A stretch of DNA of 64,000 bases from JBBQWZ01 sp038210135 (GTDB lineage: Bacteria > Acidobacteriota > Terriglobia > Bryobacterales > Bryobacteraceae): positions 62,001 through 126,000 of the forward strand of contig JBBQWZ010000003.1 in the NCBI GenBank assembly GCA_038210135.1, written 5' to 3'. Below, piece after piece: positions 8,137 through 15,786 of this stretch; within the stretch, counting starts at the first letter, position 1, and the number at the start of each line of letters is the position of its first letter. A program made the translations under genes and the position numbers. The notes below the pieces were generated by a model that had not been told where the DNA came from, did no database searches, and saw only the letters and a list, made by a program, of their open reading frames with translations.

Positions 8137-9440
8137 AAAGATTTCTCCATCGGCATCGCTAGCGGTGCTTCGAGCAAAAAGTCGGAGCCTTGCATTTCGG
8201 CTAGTGCGACGCGCAGTTTCGCCTCCGTCGTCGGCTCCACCGTGATCACGAACGGCAAGTCGCGCCAGTTCTCGGCCGGCAATTGCAGTACGGCGTCGAT
8301 CGAGATTCCCTGGTTCGCCAGGGTCAAAGCGAGCTTCGCGATAATGCCTGGCCGGTCCTTAACGCGGAAGCGCAGGAAGTAAGCGGATTCAAGCTTCTGG
8401 ATCGGCACGGGCTTGTATTCGGTTAGCTTCGAGAACGCGAAAGGCGAGACGCGCCGCGCTCCGGCTCCGGTTTTCAAATCGCGCGCCACGCGCATCAGAT
8501 CGCTGACGACGGCGACGCCCGTCGGGGCGGGTCCGGCGCCGCGGCCGTAGTAGAAGGTGTCCTGCCCATGCGCGCCCTTGATCCAGATCGCGTTATACGC
8601 GCCCTTGACGCTGGCGAGAATTGTCGATTGCGGAATCAGCGACGGCCGCACGGAAAGCAGAACGCCATCCGCCGTTGCGCGGGCCGCGCAGACTAGCCGG
8701 ATCGTGTGGTGCAGTTGGTGCGCATACGCAAAATCAATGGGACCGATTCGCCGGATCCCTTCGGTGAAAATGTCAGCCGGAAGGACCTTGGTGCCAAACG
8801 CCAAGGCCGCCAGGATCGTCAACTTTGAACGCGCATCGAAGCCATCGATGTCCGCCGTCGGATCCGCTTCCGCGTACCCCAGTTTCTGCGCCTCGGCGAG
8901 CACGGCGTCGAATGCGGAGCCGTTGCGCTCAATCTCCGTCAGGATGTAATTTGAAGTTCCATTGAGGATTCCGAACAAATTCGTAACGCGATCGCCGCTG
9001 ATCCCTTCCCGCAGCACTCCGTGAATCGGAATGCCGCCGGCGACGCTCGCTTCCATCGCGAGCGGAACTCCGGCTGCTTCGGCGATCTGCCACAGCGCCG
9101 CGCCGGAAAGCCCCATCAGTTCTTTGTTCGCGGTGATCACCGCTTTGCCGTGCGCAATCGCCGTCTCGACGATCTCGCGCGCGACGGTTGTGCCGCCGAT
9201 CAATTCGACGACGATGTCCACGTTGGGCGAAGTCGCGACGTCGCGCCAGTTGGTGGTGCGAAGCACGCCGTCGAACGCGGCAGGCAGCTTCTTCGTATCG
9301 ACAGTGCGCGCGCTGAGAGCCGTCACAGCCAGCGGAAAACCGAGCTTTTGTTCGATGGCGGCCTTATTCTCGGCTAGGATTCCGAGCGTACCCAACCCGA
9401 CGTTGCCGAGTCCGATCACTCCAATGCGGATTGGATTCAT
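8133..9440 (-). CDS. hom: Homoserine dehydrogenase
   Basis: The 435-aa enzyme reduces aspartate semialdehyde to homoserine, the branch point to threonine and methionine. It starts with the Rossmann motif GVIGLGNVGLGTLGIL. It carries the catalytic-domain signature GGIPIHGVLREG...FGILNGTSNYILTEI, with NGTSNY typical of homoserine dehydrogenases. The C-terminal 80 residues are an ACT domain (FLRFRVKDRPGIIAKLALTLANQGISIDAV) that normally binds threonine for feedback inhibition. Length matches the monofunctional bacterial enzyme. The next gene overlaps by 4 bp. Confidence 0.96.
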   Translation of the reverse strand: MNPIRIGVIGLGNVGLGTLGILAENKAAIEQKLGFPLAVTALSARTVDTKKLPAAFDGVLRTTNWRDVATSPNVDIVVELIGGTTVAREIVETAIAHGKAVITANKELMGLSGAALWQIAEAAGVPLAMEASVAGGIPIHGVLREGISGDRVTNLFGILNGTSNYILTEIERNGSAFDAVLAEAQKLGYAEADPTADIDGFDARSKLTILAALAFGTKVLPADIFTEGIRRIGPIDFAYAHQLHHTIRLVCAARATADGVLLSVRPSLIPQSTILASVKGAYNAIWIKGAHGQDTFYYGRGAGPAPTGVAVVSDLMRVARDLKTGAGARRVSPFAFSKLTEYKPVPIQKLESAYFLRFRVKDRPGIIAKLALTLANQGISIDAVLQLPAENWRDLPFVITVEPTTEAKLRVALAEMQGSDFLLEAPLAMPMEKSL

Positions 9441-9510
9441 TAAGGGTCATTGTCACATGTGGGCCGACAGAGGGAGGATGACGGATGTCGGAAGGCTCGG
9501 CGGCGGCGGT

Positions 9511-10080
9511 TTATTTTACGGCCAGAATGAGATCGTAATTGATCACTACCGCTTCGTTGCTGACCCAAATGCCGTTCACTGTGAACTTCCGCAGTTCCTG
9601 ATCGAACAGCGGATCGCGCTTCGCCTCCAGCATCTTCTTCGCCTCGCTCACCAGCGGGTACTTGAAATCGCGAGCCATCGTGGCTTTGATTGCGGCGCAC
9701 ACGCGACGGATGTAAATGCCATCGCGGTTCGAGGAAACGGCAATGTCCTTGAGTGCAATGTAGCCGTCGCGAAAAACCGGCACGCCTAGAATCGTCATCT
9801 CGAACGAATCTCCGAGGCCCACGCAGCCGCCAAAGAATCCCATCGACGACTTGCCGCTGAACTTCGCGCGGATCTGCAGCTTTCCGTCCACGCCGGCTAA
9901 TTGAGGATTCTCGAGAAACGCGAAACTACACTTGGTTTTGGCGTCGCCGCGGACGTACTTTCGCCCCTCCTGCGTGAATTCCTGCGCCGAGACGATCCGC
10001 TTGATCGCGCCGAACAGAATGTGAATTTCAGCGGGCTGCGCGAGCGTCGCCACCGCGAGCAAGAGAAAAACGGCTCGCAT
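9511..10080 (-). CDS. Secreted hypothetical protein
   Basis: The 189-aa product has a clear signal peptide (MRAVFLLLAVATLAQPAE). The mature part predicts a beta-rich domain with amphipathic strands (LQIRAKFSGKSSMGFFGGCVGLGDSFEMTILGVPVFRDGYIALKDIAV), then a helix and a final strand. The alternating pattern recalls LEA14/DUF4403-like or lipid-binding domains, but I do not recognise a family. It has one Cys pair (around residues 51 and 86). It lies 3 bp downstream of the K+ channel gene and is probably co-transcribed with it. Confidence 0.75.
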   Translation of the reverse strand: MRAVFLLLAVATLAQPAEIHILFGAIKRIVSAQEFTQEGRKYVRGDAKTKCSFAFLENPQLAGVDGKLQIRAKFSGKSSMGFFGGCVGLGDSFEMTILGVPVFRDGYIALKDIAVSSNRDGIYIRRVCAAIKATMARDFKYPLVSEAKKMLEAKRDPLFDQELRKFTVNGIWVSNEAVVINYDLILAVK

Positions 10081-10083
10081 GAA

Positions 10084-11076
10084 TTACAGCGCGACCTTGT
10101 CGACGCTGTGGATCTCCGACATATCGATGCTGATCATGCCGTCGTCCAGGCCGCGGAACATATCGCGGAACTTCGCGCCCCAAATCAGTTCGTCATGTTT
10201 ATAGGACATGCGCGAATGGACGCTCTGCGCGAACAGCTCGTCGATCCCGGTCAGCATAATCACGAATTCGGCGTCGGATTCGACCAGATCGTCGTGCGTC
10301 AATCCATACATCGGACTGCGTTCGTCGATCGGATGCACCACCACCCAATGTAGCGGGAAGAACATCACCTTCTTGCGTTCGAGGTTGAGCTCGTAAAACC
10401 GGCGCACGCGACGCCCGTTCTCATTCACCCAGCGGGAGAAGCTGACGACGGCTTCGACGTTGATAATCTGGCTGCTCAGCTTGTTCGCGATGCGGAACAT
10501 GAAGGCCGATCCGCCTTGAAATGGAGCGATAATCGCCGACTGGCTGTACACAATCTTGGCGACGGGCCGGGAGAAGCGCGCGAACAGCATGCCGGTGATC
10601 AAAGCAAATCCGAGCAGGCCGGAGATCGCCTCGATCGCCACCAGAATATTCGCCGGAACGCCCCGCGGACTCAGATGCCCGTACCCGATGGTCGCCAGCG
10701 TCTGCACGCTAAAGAAGAACGCTTCCCAGAAACGGTCCGCGTTGGTCACCGCTTCGCTGCCCCGCAAAGCGCTCGGCCCGCACAAATAATACCCGACGGC
10801 AAAGGCAATGTTGACGGTCAGATACGCGCCGATCACAGCCAGCTGAAACTTCGGCCACGACATCAGAATGAAGGCGTGATACGCGGTCATCGATTCGAAG
10901 TAGCGAAGGCCTAACCGCCGGACGTTGAAGGTTCCGTCGCGATTGATGTAGCGCTGGCGCGAAGTCTCGACGACGTGGCTGCCCAGGCCGAGATCGTTTT
11001 CGGCTGGCTCTGCTTTCGGCGCGACAGGCGGATTCGAAACCGCAGCCGCCCCGAGGGGTGTTGGCGTGGAACTCAT
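10084..11076 (-). CDS. KirBac-type inward-rectifier potassium channel
   Basis: The 330-aa protein follows the KirBac plan: a slide helix before TM1 (about 76-98), a pore helix with the selectivity filter TIGYG (residues 129-133), TM2 (about 141-167), and a C-terminal cytoplasmic immunoglobulin-like Kir domain beginning IVYSQSAIIAPFQGGSAFMFRIANKLSSQ. The sequence ARFSRPVAKIVYS at the TM2-CTD junction is characteristic of the family. It would conduct K+ across the inner membrane, possibly gated by lipid or ligand. A secreted protein gene follows 3 bp downstream; the next plus-strand gene diverges from it. Confidence 0.92.
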   Translation of the reverse strand: MSSTPTPLGAAAVSNPPVAPKAEPAENDLGLGSHVVETSRQRYINRDGTFNVRRLGLRYFESMTAYHAFILMSWPKFQLAVIGAYLTVNIAFAVGYYLCGPSALRGSEAVTNADRFWEAFFFSVQTLATIGYGHLSPRGVPANILVAIEAISGLLGFALITGMLFARFSRPVAKIVYSQSAIIAPFQGGSAFMFRIANKLSSQIINVEAVVSFSRWVNENGRRVRRFYELNLERKKVMFFPLHWVVVHPIDERSPMYGLTHDDLVESDAEFVIMLTGIDELFAQSVHSRMSYKHDELIWGAKFRDMFRGLDDGMISIDMSEIHSVDKVAL

Positions 11077-11157
11077 GCAAGAAAAGCTTCAGTATCATTT
11101 TAATGGATGCGGCTCGCAGGCTCCGGGTCTTACGCGCCGAGGCTGGTTTTTACGAAT

Positions 11158-11481
11158 ATGAAATTGATTTTCAAGCACTCGCTTTCCGCCGTCGTACTGC
11201 TCGGCTGCGCGATTGCGGCCTCGGGCCAGGATCCGACGCACGGGAATCCGCGTCAGACGCAGGACGAAAAAGATTTGCACGCGAAGCAGCAGAAGGCGCT
11301 GGTCAAAGAGGATTATCAGAAGAACCTCGAAGATTCGCGTGCGATGGTCCGGCTTTCGGAATCTTTGCGCGATGAAATCGAGAAGAACGAGCAGTACATT
11401 GTCTCGATGTCGGTGGTGAAAAAAGCGGAAGAGATCGAGAAGCTCTCGAAGCGCATCCGCTCGCGGATGAAGCGCTATTAG
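11158..11481 (+). CDS. Small secreted helical protein
   Basis: The ATG at 11158 yields 107 aa with a good signal peptide (MKLIFKHSLSAVVLLGCAIAASGQ); the frame is open further upstream, but the signal peptide fixes this start. The mature protein is short, highly charged and helical (KDLHAKQQKALVKEDYQKNLEDSRAM, EEIEKLSKRIRSRMKRY), compatible with a coiled coil. No family is recognised. It precedes pyrR by 39 bp on the same strand, but the two have no obvious functional link. Confidence 0.75.
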   Translation: MKLIFKHSLSAVVLLGCAIAASGQDPTHGNPRQTQDEKDLHAKQQKALVKEDYQKNLEDSRAMVRLSESLRDEIEKNEQYIVSMSVVKKAEEIEKLSKRIRSRMKRY

Positions 11482-11520
11482 CAATCCAGGCTGGTCATGC
11501 TAATCTGAAGCGTTTACCCC

Positions 11521-12072
11521 ATGCCCGTTACCCGCGAAAAATCGCAACTCATGAGCGCCTCCGAAGTGGACCGGACGCTGGTTCGTCTGGCTCACGAGAT
11601 TCTCGAGCGAACGCAGAATCTCGAGAACCTTGCCTTCATCGGAATCCGCCGCCGCGGCGTCCCGCTGGCTCAGCGCCTGGCTTCGAAAATCGACGGCCTT
11701 GAAAAGCGGACCGTTCCCGTCGGCATCCTCGACATCAACCTCTATCGCGACGATCTGTCCACCGTGGCGCAGACTCCGGTGCTGAACGCCACCGAAATTG
11801 GCTTCTCGGTGACTGGCAAAGACGTCATCCTGATGGACGACGTGCTGTATACCGGACGCACTATTCGCGCCGCGCTCGACGCGTTGTTCGATCATGGCCG
11901 TCCGGCGCGCGTGCAACTTCTTGTGCTGATCGATCGCGGCTGGCGCGAGCTGCCCATCGAGGCCAGCTACATCGGCCGCATGGTGCAAACCACCGACAAA
12001 GAGATTATCGAAGTGAAGTTTACTGAAATCGACGGCGCGGACAAGGTCCTGCTCGTTGAGCTCGCCGAATAG
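11521..12072 (+). CDS. pyrR: Bifunctional pyr operon regulator / uracil phosphoribosyltransferase PyrR
   Basis: The 183-aa protein is a type I phosphoribosyltransferase with the PRPP-binding loop VILMDDVLYTGRTIRAALDAL (start of loop at about residue 101). It also has the PyrR hallmarks FIGIRRRGVPLAQRLA near the N-terminus and QLLVLIDRGWRELPI. PyrR uses UMP to sense pyrimidine supply and regulates pyr genes; many members also make UMP from uracil and PRPP. It heads a pyrR-pyrB-pyrC operon, overlapping pyrB by 1 bp. Only 39 bp lie upstream, so a classical PyrR attenuator leader is not visible before it. Confidence 0.96.
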   Translation: MPVTREKSQLMSASEVDRTLVRLAHEILERTQNLENLAFIGIRRRGVPLAQRLASKIDGLEKRTVPVGILDINLYRDDLSTVAQTPVLNATEIGFSVTGKDVILMDDVLYTGRTIRAALDALFDHGRPARVQLLVLIDRGWRELPIEASYIGRMVQTTDKEIIEVKFTEIDGADKVLLVELAE

Positions 12073-13007
12073 TGGGAATGATGCGCGGACTGCTCGGCAT
12101 TGAAGAACTCACCCGTTCTGAAATCGAGATCCTGCTCGAACGCGCCCGCTATTTTCAGCCTGAAAATCTTCGCTTCCGCAAACTCGACATCCTGCGCGGG
12201 CGCATGGTCGTCAACCTATTTTTCGAGTCGTCTACGCGCACGCGGACCAGCTTCGAGATCGCCGCCAAGCGCCTCGGAGCCGACGCCATTTCGATCACCG
12301 CTTCCGGCTCGAGCGTCTCTAAAGGCGAGAGCCTGGTCGATACGCTGAATACGCTGGCCGCCATGCATCCGGACGCGATCATCATGCGTCATGCGGCTTC
12401 GGGCGCTCCGCATTTTCTCTCGCGTTATCTGCCGACGCCGATCATCAACGCCGGAGACGGAACCCACGAGCATCCGACGCAGGCGCTTCTCGACGCGCGC
12501 ACGATTCTCGATCAGCGGCCCAGCCTCGAAGGCCTGCGCGTCGCCAACATCGGCGACATCGCCCATTCGCGCGTGGCTCGCTCGAACCTCTATCTGCTGT
12601 CGAAATTCGGCGCGAAAATCGTGCTCTGCGGACCCGCTTCCCTGCTCCCGGTGCAACTCGCGGAACTCGCGCCGAACGTCTCGCTGACCACCAACATGCG
12701 CGAAGCCATCACCGGCGCGGACGTCATTATGATGCTGCGCGTGCAACTGGAACGGCAGCACGAAGCCGCGTTTCCGGCGAGCGAATATTTCCAGTTCTAC
12801 GGACTCCGCAACGAACATTTGAAACTGGCGAAACCCGATTCGCTGGTCATGCATCCCGGCCCCATCAATCGCGGCCGCGAAATCTCGTCCGAGGTCGCGG
12901 ATTCGAAGAGCTCGGTGATCTTGAATCAGGTGGAAAACGGAATCGCCGTCCGAATGGCGGTTCTCGAACAAGTACTGGGGGAGTCGAAACGGGAGAACGC
13001 CGCATGA
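12072..13007 (+). CDS. pyrB: Aspartate carbamoyltransferase, catalytic subunit
   Basis: The 311-aa enzyme condenses carbamoyl phosphate with aspartate in the first committed step of pyrimidine synthesis. The carbamoyl phosphate site FESSTRTRTSFE (S54-T-R-T-R58) and HPTQALLD are intact, and the C-terminal MHPGPINRG is typical. The start is either GTG 12072, overlapping the pyrR stop, or the tandem ATGs at 12078/12081. No pyrI is present, so it is probably the unregulated trimer type, which in many bacteria works with a dihydroorotase such as the PyrC encoded next (4-bp overlap). Confidence 0.96.
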   Translation: MGMMRGLLGIEELTRSEIEILLERARYFQPENLRFRKLDILRGRMVVNLFFESSTRTRTSFEIAAKRLGADAISITASGSSVSKGESLVDTLNTLAAMHPDAIIMRHAASGAPHFLSRYLPTPIINAGDGTHEHPTQALLDARTILDQRPSLEGLRVANIGDIAHSRVARSNLYLLSKFGAKIVLCGPASLLPVQLAELAPNVSLTTNMREAITGADVIMMLRVQLERQHEAAFPASEYFQFYGLRNEHLKLAKPDSLVMHPGPINRGREISSEVADSKSSVILNQVENGIAVRMAVLEQVLGESKRENAA

Positions 13008-14293
13008 GCGCCCTACTGATTCGCGGCGGACGCGTTATCGACCCCGCCTCGAAGCACGATGCCGTAGCGGATGTTCTGATCGACGATGGCAAGGTCGTCG
13101 GCATCGGAGCCGGCCTCACACACTCGGGCGCGAAAACCATCGACGCAGCCGGCCTAATCGTCGCGCCCGGCTTTGTGGACATGCACGTCCATCTGCGCGA
13201 ACCCGGTTTCGAGCATGCCGAGACCATCGAATCCGGCTCGCGCGCGGCGGCCGCCGGCGGCTTCACGACGATCTGCCCGATGCCGAATACGTCGCCGGTG
13301 AACGACAACGCGACGGTCACTAGCTACATCGTCGACCGCGCGCGCCGCGTGGCCTGCGTGAACGTATTTCCCATCGGCGCGATCTCGAAGGGCAGTGCGG
13401 GCGAGGAGCTCGCCGCCATCGGCGCGATGAAGAATGCCGGAGCCGTCGCGATTTCGGACGACGGGCGGCCCGTGATGAACGCGCGCGTGATGCGCCGCGC
13501 GATGGAGTTTGCGCGCAGCTACGGCATTCCGGTCATCAACCATTGCGAGGATCTGCACCTCAGCGCCGGCGGCGACATGCACGAAGGTTTGCCTAGCGTG
13601 CGCCTTGGTCTGCGGGGAATTCCCAGCGCATCCGAAGACGTCATGGTCGCGCGCGACATCATCCTCGCCGAACTCACCGGAGCGCGTTATCACGTGGCGC
13701 ACATTTCCGCCCTGCGCAGTATCGCCATGGTCCGCTTCGCCAAGGCGCGCGGCTTGCCGGTGAGTTGCGAGGCGACTCCGCATCATTTTGCGCTCACCGA
13801 TACGGACCTCAAACCGTACGACAGCAATTACAAAATGAAGCCGCCGCTGCGGGCCGGCGAAGACGCCCGCGCTGTGCTTGAAGGCTTAATCGACGGAACC
13901 ATCGACGCGATTGCGACGGATCACGCGCCGCATGCAGGCAGCGAAAAGATGCAGGAATTCGAGCGCTGCCCGTTCGGGATCCTGGGGCTTGAAACCGCCA
14001 TCGGGTTGGCGCTCGAATATCTCTATCACCCGGGCCGCGTCAGCCTGTCGCAAATGATCGCGATGTTTACGACCGCGCCGGCAGGCATCCTGAATCTGCC
14101 GCACGGCAAGCTCGCGCCCGACGCGCCCGGCGATGTCACCATTTTCTCGACCGACCAACCCTGGACCTACGACGTCAACAAGTCGGCGTCGAAGAGCCGC
14201 AATTCGCCGTTCCACGGACGCGAGTTCAAAGGCGGTCCGGTGATGACGATCGTTGGCGGAGAAGTCGTCTGGGACTTGGGCGCGGCGTCCTAG
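13004..14293 (+). CDS. pyrC: Dihydroorotase
   Basis: The 429-aa amidohydrolase closes carbamoyl aspartate to dihydroorotate. Metal ligands are visible in DMHVHLREPG (H61, H63), in the bridging and later histidines (INHCEDLHL, HVAHIS), and in the catalytic Asp of ATDHAPH. The length and the full set of metal residues fit an active class I enzyme rather than an inactive PyrC' partner of PyrB. The ATG overlaps the pyrB stop (ATGA). Confidence 0.95.
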   Translation: MSALLIRGGRVIDPASKHDAVADVLIDDGKVVGIGAGLTHSGAKTIDAAGLIVAPGFVDMHVHLREPGFEHAETIESGSRAAAAGGFTTICPMPNTSPVNDNATVTSYIVDRARRVACVNVFPIGAISKGSAGEELAAIGAMKNAGAVAISDDGRPVMNARVMRRAMEFARSYGIPVINHCEDLHLSAGGDMHEGLPSVRLGLRGIPSASEDVMVARDIILAELTGARYHVAHISALRSIAMVRFAKARGLPVSCEATPHHFALTDTDLKPYDSNYKMKPPLRAGEDARAVLEGLIDGTIDAIATDHAPHAGSEKMQEFERCPFGILGLETAIGLALEYLYHPGRVSLSQMIAMFTTAPAGILNLPHGKLAPDAPGDVTIFSTDQPWTYDVNKSASKSRNSPFHGREFKGGPVMTIVGGEVVWDLGAAS

Positions 14294-14332
14294 CCTGTCG
14301 CCCTCAAAGATCCGCGATGCGATCATGACGGG

Positions 14333-15100
14333 ATGCCCAAGGTCCTCGTCGAACGCCGCGATTCCATCTACATCGTTACCATCAATCGCCCCGAAGTCCG
14401 CAACGCCGTGGATCGCGAAACGGCTCTCGCTCTCGCGTACGCATTCCGCGAATTCGATGCCGACCCGTCGCTTTCCGTCGCCATCCTAACCGGATCCGGT
14501 GGCGCCTTTTGCGCCGGAGCCGACCTTAAGGCCGTTTCGCTCGGCGACGGCAACGAGGTCCGCGAAACCGGCGACGGACCCATGGGGCCAACCCGCATGC
14601 TCCTGTCGAAACCGGTGATCGCCGCCGTTGAAGGACACGCCGTCGCCGGCGGACTTGAACTTGCCTGCTGGTGCGACCTTCGCGTCGCCGCCTCCGACGC
14701 CATTTTCGGTGTCTATTGCCGCCGGTTCGGAGTTCCCTTAGTCGATTTAGGGACTGTTCGGCTGCCGCGCCTGATCGGGCATAGCCGCGCCCTGGATATG
14801 ATCCTCACCGGCCGGGCCGTCGGCGCTCACGAAGCTCTCGAAATCGGCCTCGCGAACCGCGTCGTCGAAACCGGCCAAGCGCTCGCAGCGTCCATCGCTC
14901 TAGCGGACCAAATTGCTGCTTTTCCAAGTACTTGTATGCGCAGTGATCGGCTAGCGAGCTATGAACAATGGAGCCTGTCCTGGTCTGACGCCACTCTCAA
15001 TGAGGTTCGCCGCGGCATGCAGGTTCTCGAATCGGGCGAGACGCGCGAAGGAGCCACGCGATTCGCCAATGGCACCGGCCGACACGGGGCGTTTTCGTAG
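14333..15100 (+). CDS. Enoyl-CoA hydratase/isomerase family protein
   Basis: The 255-aa crotonase-fold protein has the oxyanion-hole segment GGAFCAGADLKAV around residues 56-68 and the second loop AVEGHAVAGGLELACWCDLRVAA around 101-123. The family hydrates or isomerises acyl-CoAs. The residue set after GLELA (CDLRVAASDAIFGVYCRRFGVPLVDLGTVRLPRLIG) resembles the acidobacterial and actinobacterial crotonase group of unknown substrate, so a definite role in beta-oxidation is not claimed. It follows pyrC by 39 bp. Confidence 0.9.
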   Translation: MPKVLVERRDSIYIVTINRPEVRNAVDRETALALAYAFREFDADPSLSVAILTGSGGAFCAGADLKAVSLGDGNEVRETGDGPMGPTRMLLSKPVIAAVEGHAVAGGLELACWCDLRVAASDAIFGVYCRRFGVPLVDLGTVRLPRLIGHSRALDMILTGRAVGAHEALEIGLANRVVETGQALAASIALADQIAAFPSTCMRSDRLASYEQWSLSWSDATLNEVRRGMQVLESGETREGATRFANGTGRHGAFS

Positions 15101-15290
15101 AACTGCTGAAAAAATCGACAAACTCGAAAGATTTTTTGAGAGAAAACCGTGCGCGGCCACACATAACCTAGTAGGCCTAACGAATCGAGGGGATAGGATG
15201 TTTCCGACCCACCAGTCCGGGATCGATACAAACCTACAATGTCCACCCCTGTGCAGCGGGCGTATACTAATGATTTAAGGGGCCAATGTC
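15101..15290 (+). promoter_or_regulatory. Intergenic region with probable promoter of the ccm operon
   Basis: This 190-bp gap precedes ccmE. A good -10 hexamer TATACT lies at 15263-15268, 22 bp before the ccmE ATG; the -35 candidate at 15240-15245 is poor. Just after the hydratase stop, AAAAAATC and GATTTTTT form an AT-rich inverted repeat (about 15107-15140) that may serve as a weak terminator. Confidence 0.4.
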
Positions 15291-15722
15291 ATGAATAAAT
15301 ACTTGAAGTTCGGCATTCCTGTGGTCGCGATCGTCGGAGCCTTAGGCTGGCTGGCGATGAGCGGCATTAGCGAGACGAAAAGCTATTACAAAACCATCGT
15401 CGAATTGAACCAGATGGGCGACCGCGCCAAAGATCAGAAAATCCGGGTGGGCGGCGACGTCACCGAGGGTTCGATCCAGCGCGACGGCCGGAACGTCTCG
15501 TTCCAAATGAAGCAGGACGCCGTCATGCTGAAGGTCGTCTACTCGGGAATCGATCCGCTGCCCGATACCTTCCGCGATGGCGCGCAGGCGCTCGCCGAGG
15601 GCCGGCTCGGCACCGATGGCGTCTTCCACGCCACGAAGATTCAGGCCAAGTGCGCGTCGAAATACGAGGCCAAACCCCAAATGGGAACCAAGCCTCTGAA
15701 CGAGAAACGCGCAGCGCTGTAA
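15291..15722 (+). CDS. ccmE: Cytochrome c maturation heme chaperone CcmE, CxxxY variant
   Basis: The 143-aa product has one N-terminal membrane anchor (residues 7-24) and the CcmE OB-fold (IRVGGDVTEGSI...VVYSGIDPLPDTFRDGAQALAEGRL). CcmE receives heme covalently and passes it to the CcmF/H ligation complex at the outer face of the inner membrane. The usual heme-binding HxxxY is replaced here by C121-ASK-Y125, the CxxxY form known from some delta-proteobacteria and archaea. The first gene of the ccm cluster, 64 bp before ccmF. Confidence 0.93.
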   Translation: MNKYLKFGIPVVAIVGALGWLAMSGISETKSYYKTIVELNQMGDRAKDQKIRVGGDVTEGSIQRDGRNVSFQMKQDAVMLKVVYSGIDPLPDTFRDGAQALAEGRLGTDGVFHATKIQAKCASKYEAKPQMGTKPLNEKRAAL

Positions 15723-15786
15723 AGGCGAACTTTACCAACATCTTTACCAGCATTGGTTTCGCGAGGGCGGACAAAGTCGAACATCT

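Noticed and set aside
11482..11520. PyrR-binding attenuator before pyrR
   Set aside because: Only 39 bp separate pyrR from the previous gene; no terminator/antiterminator set is present.
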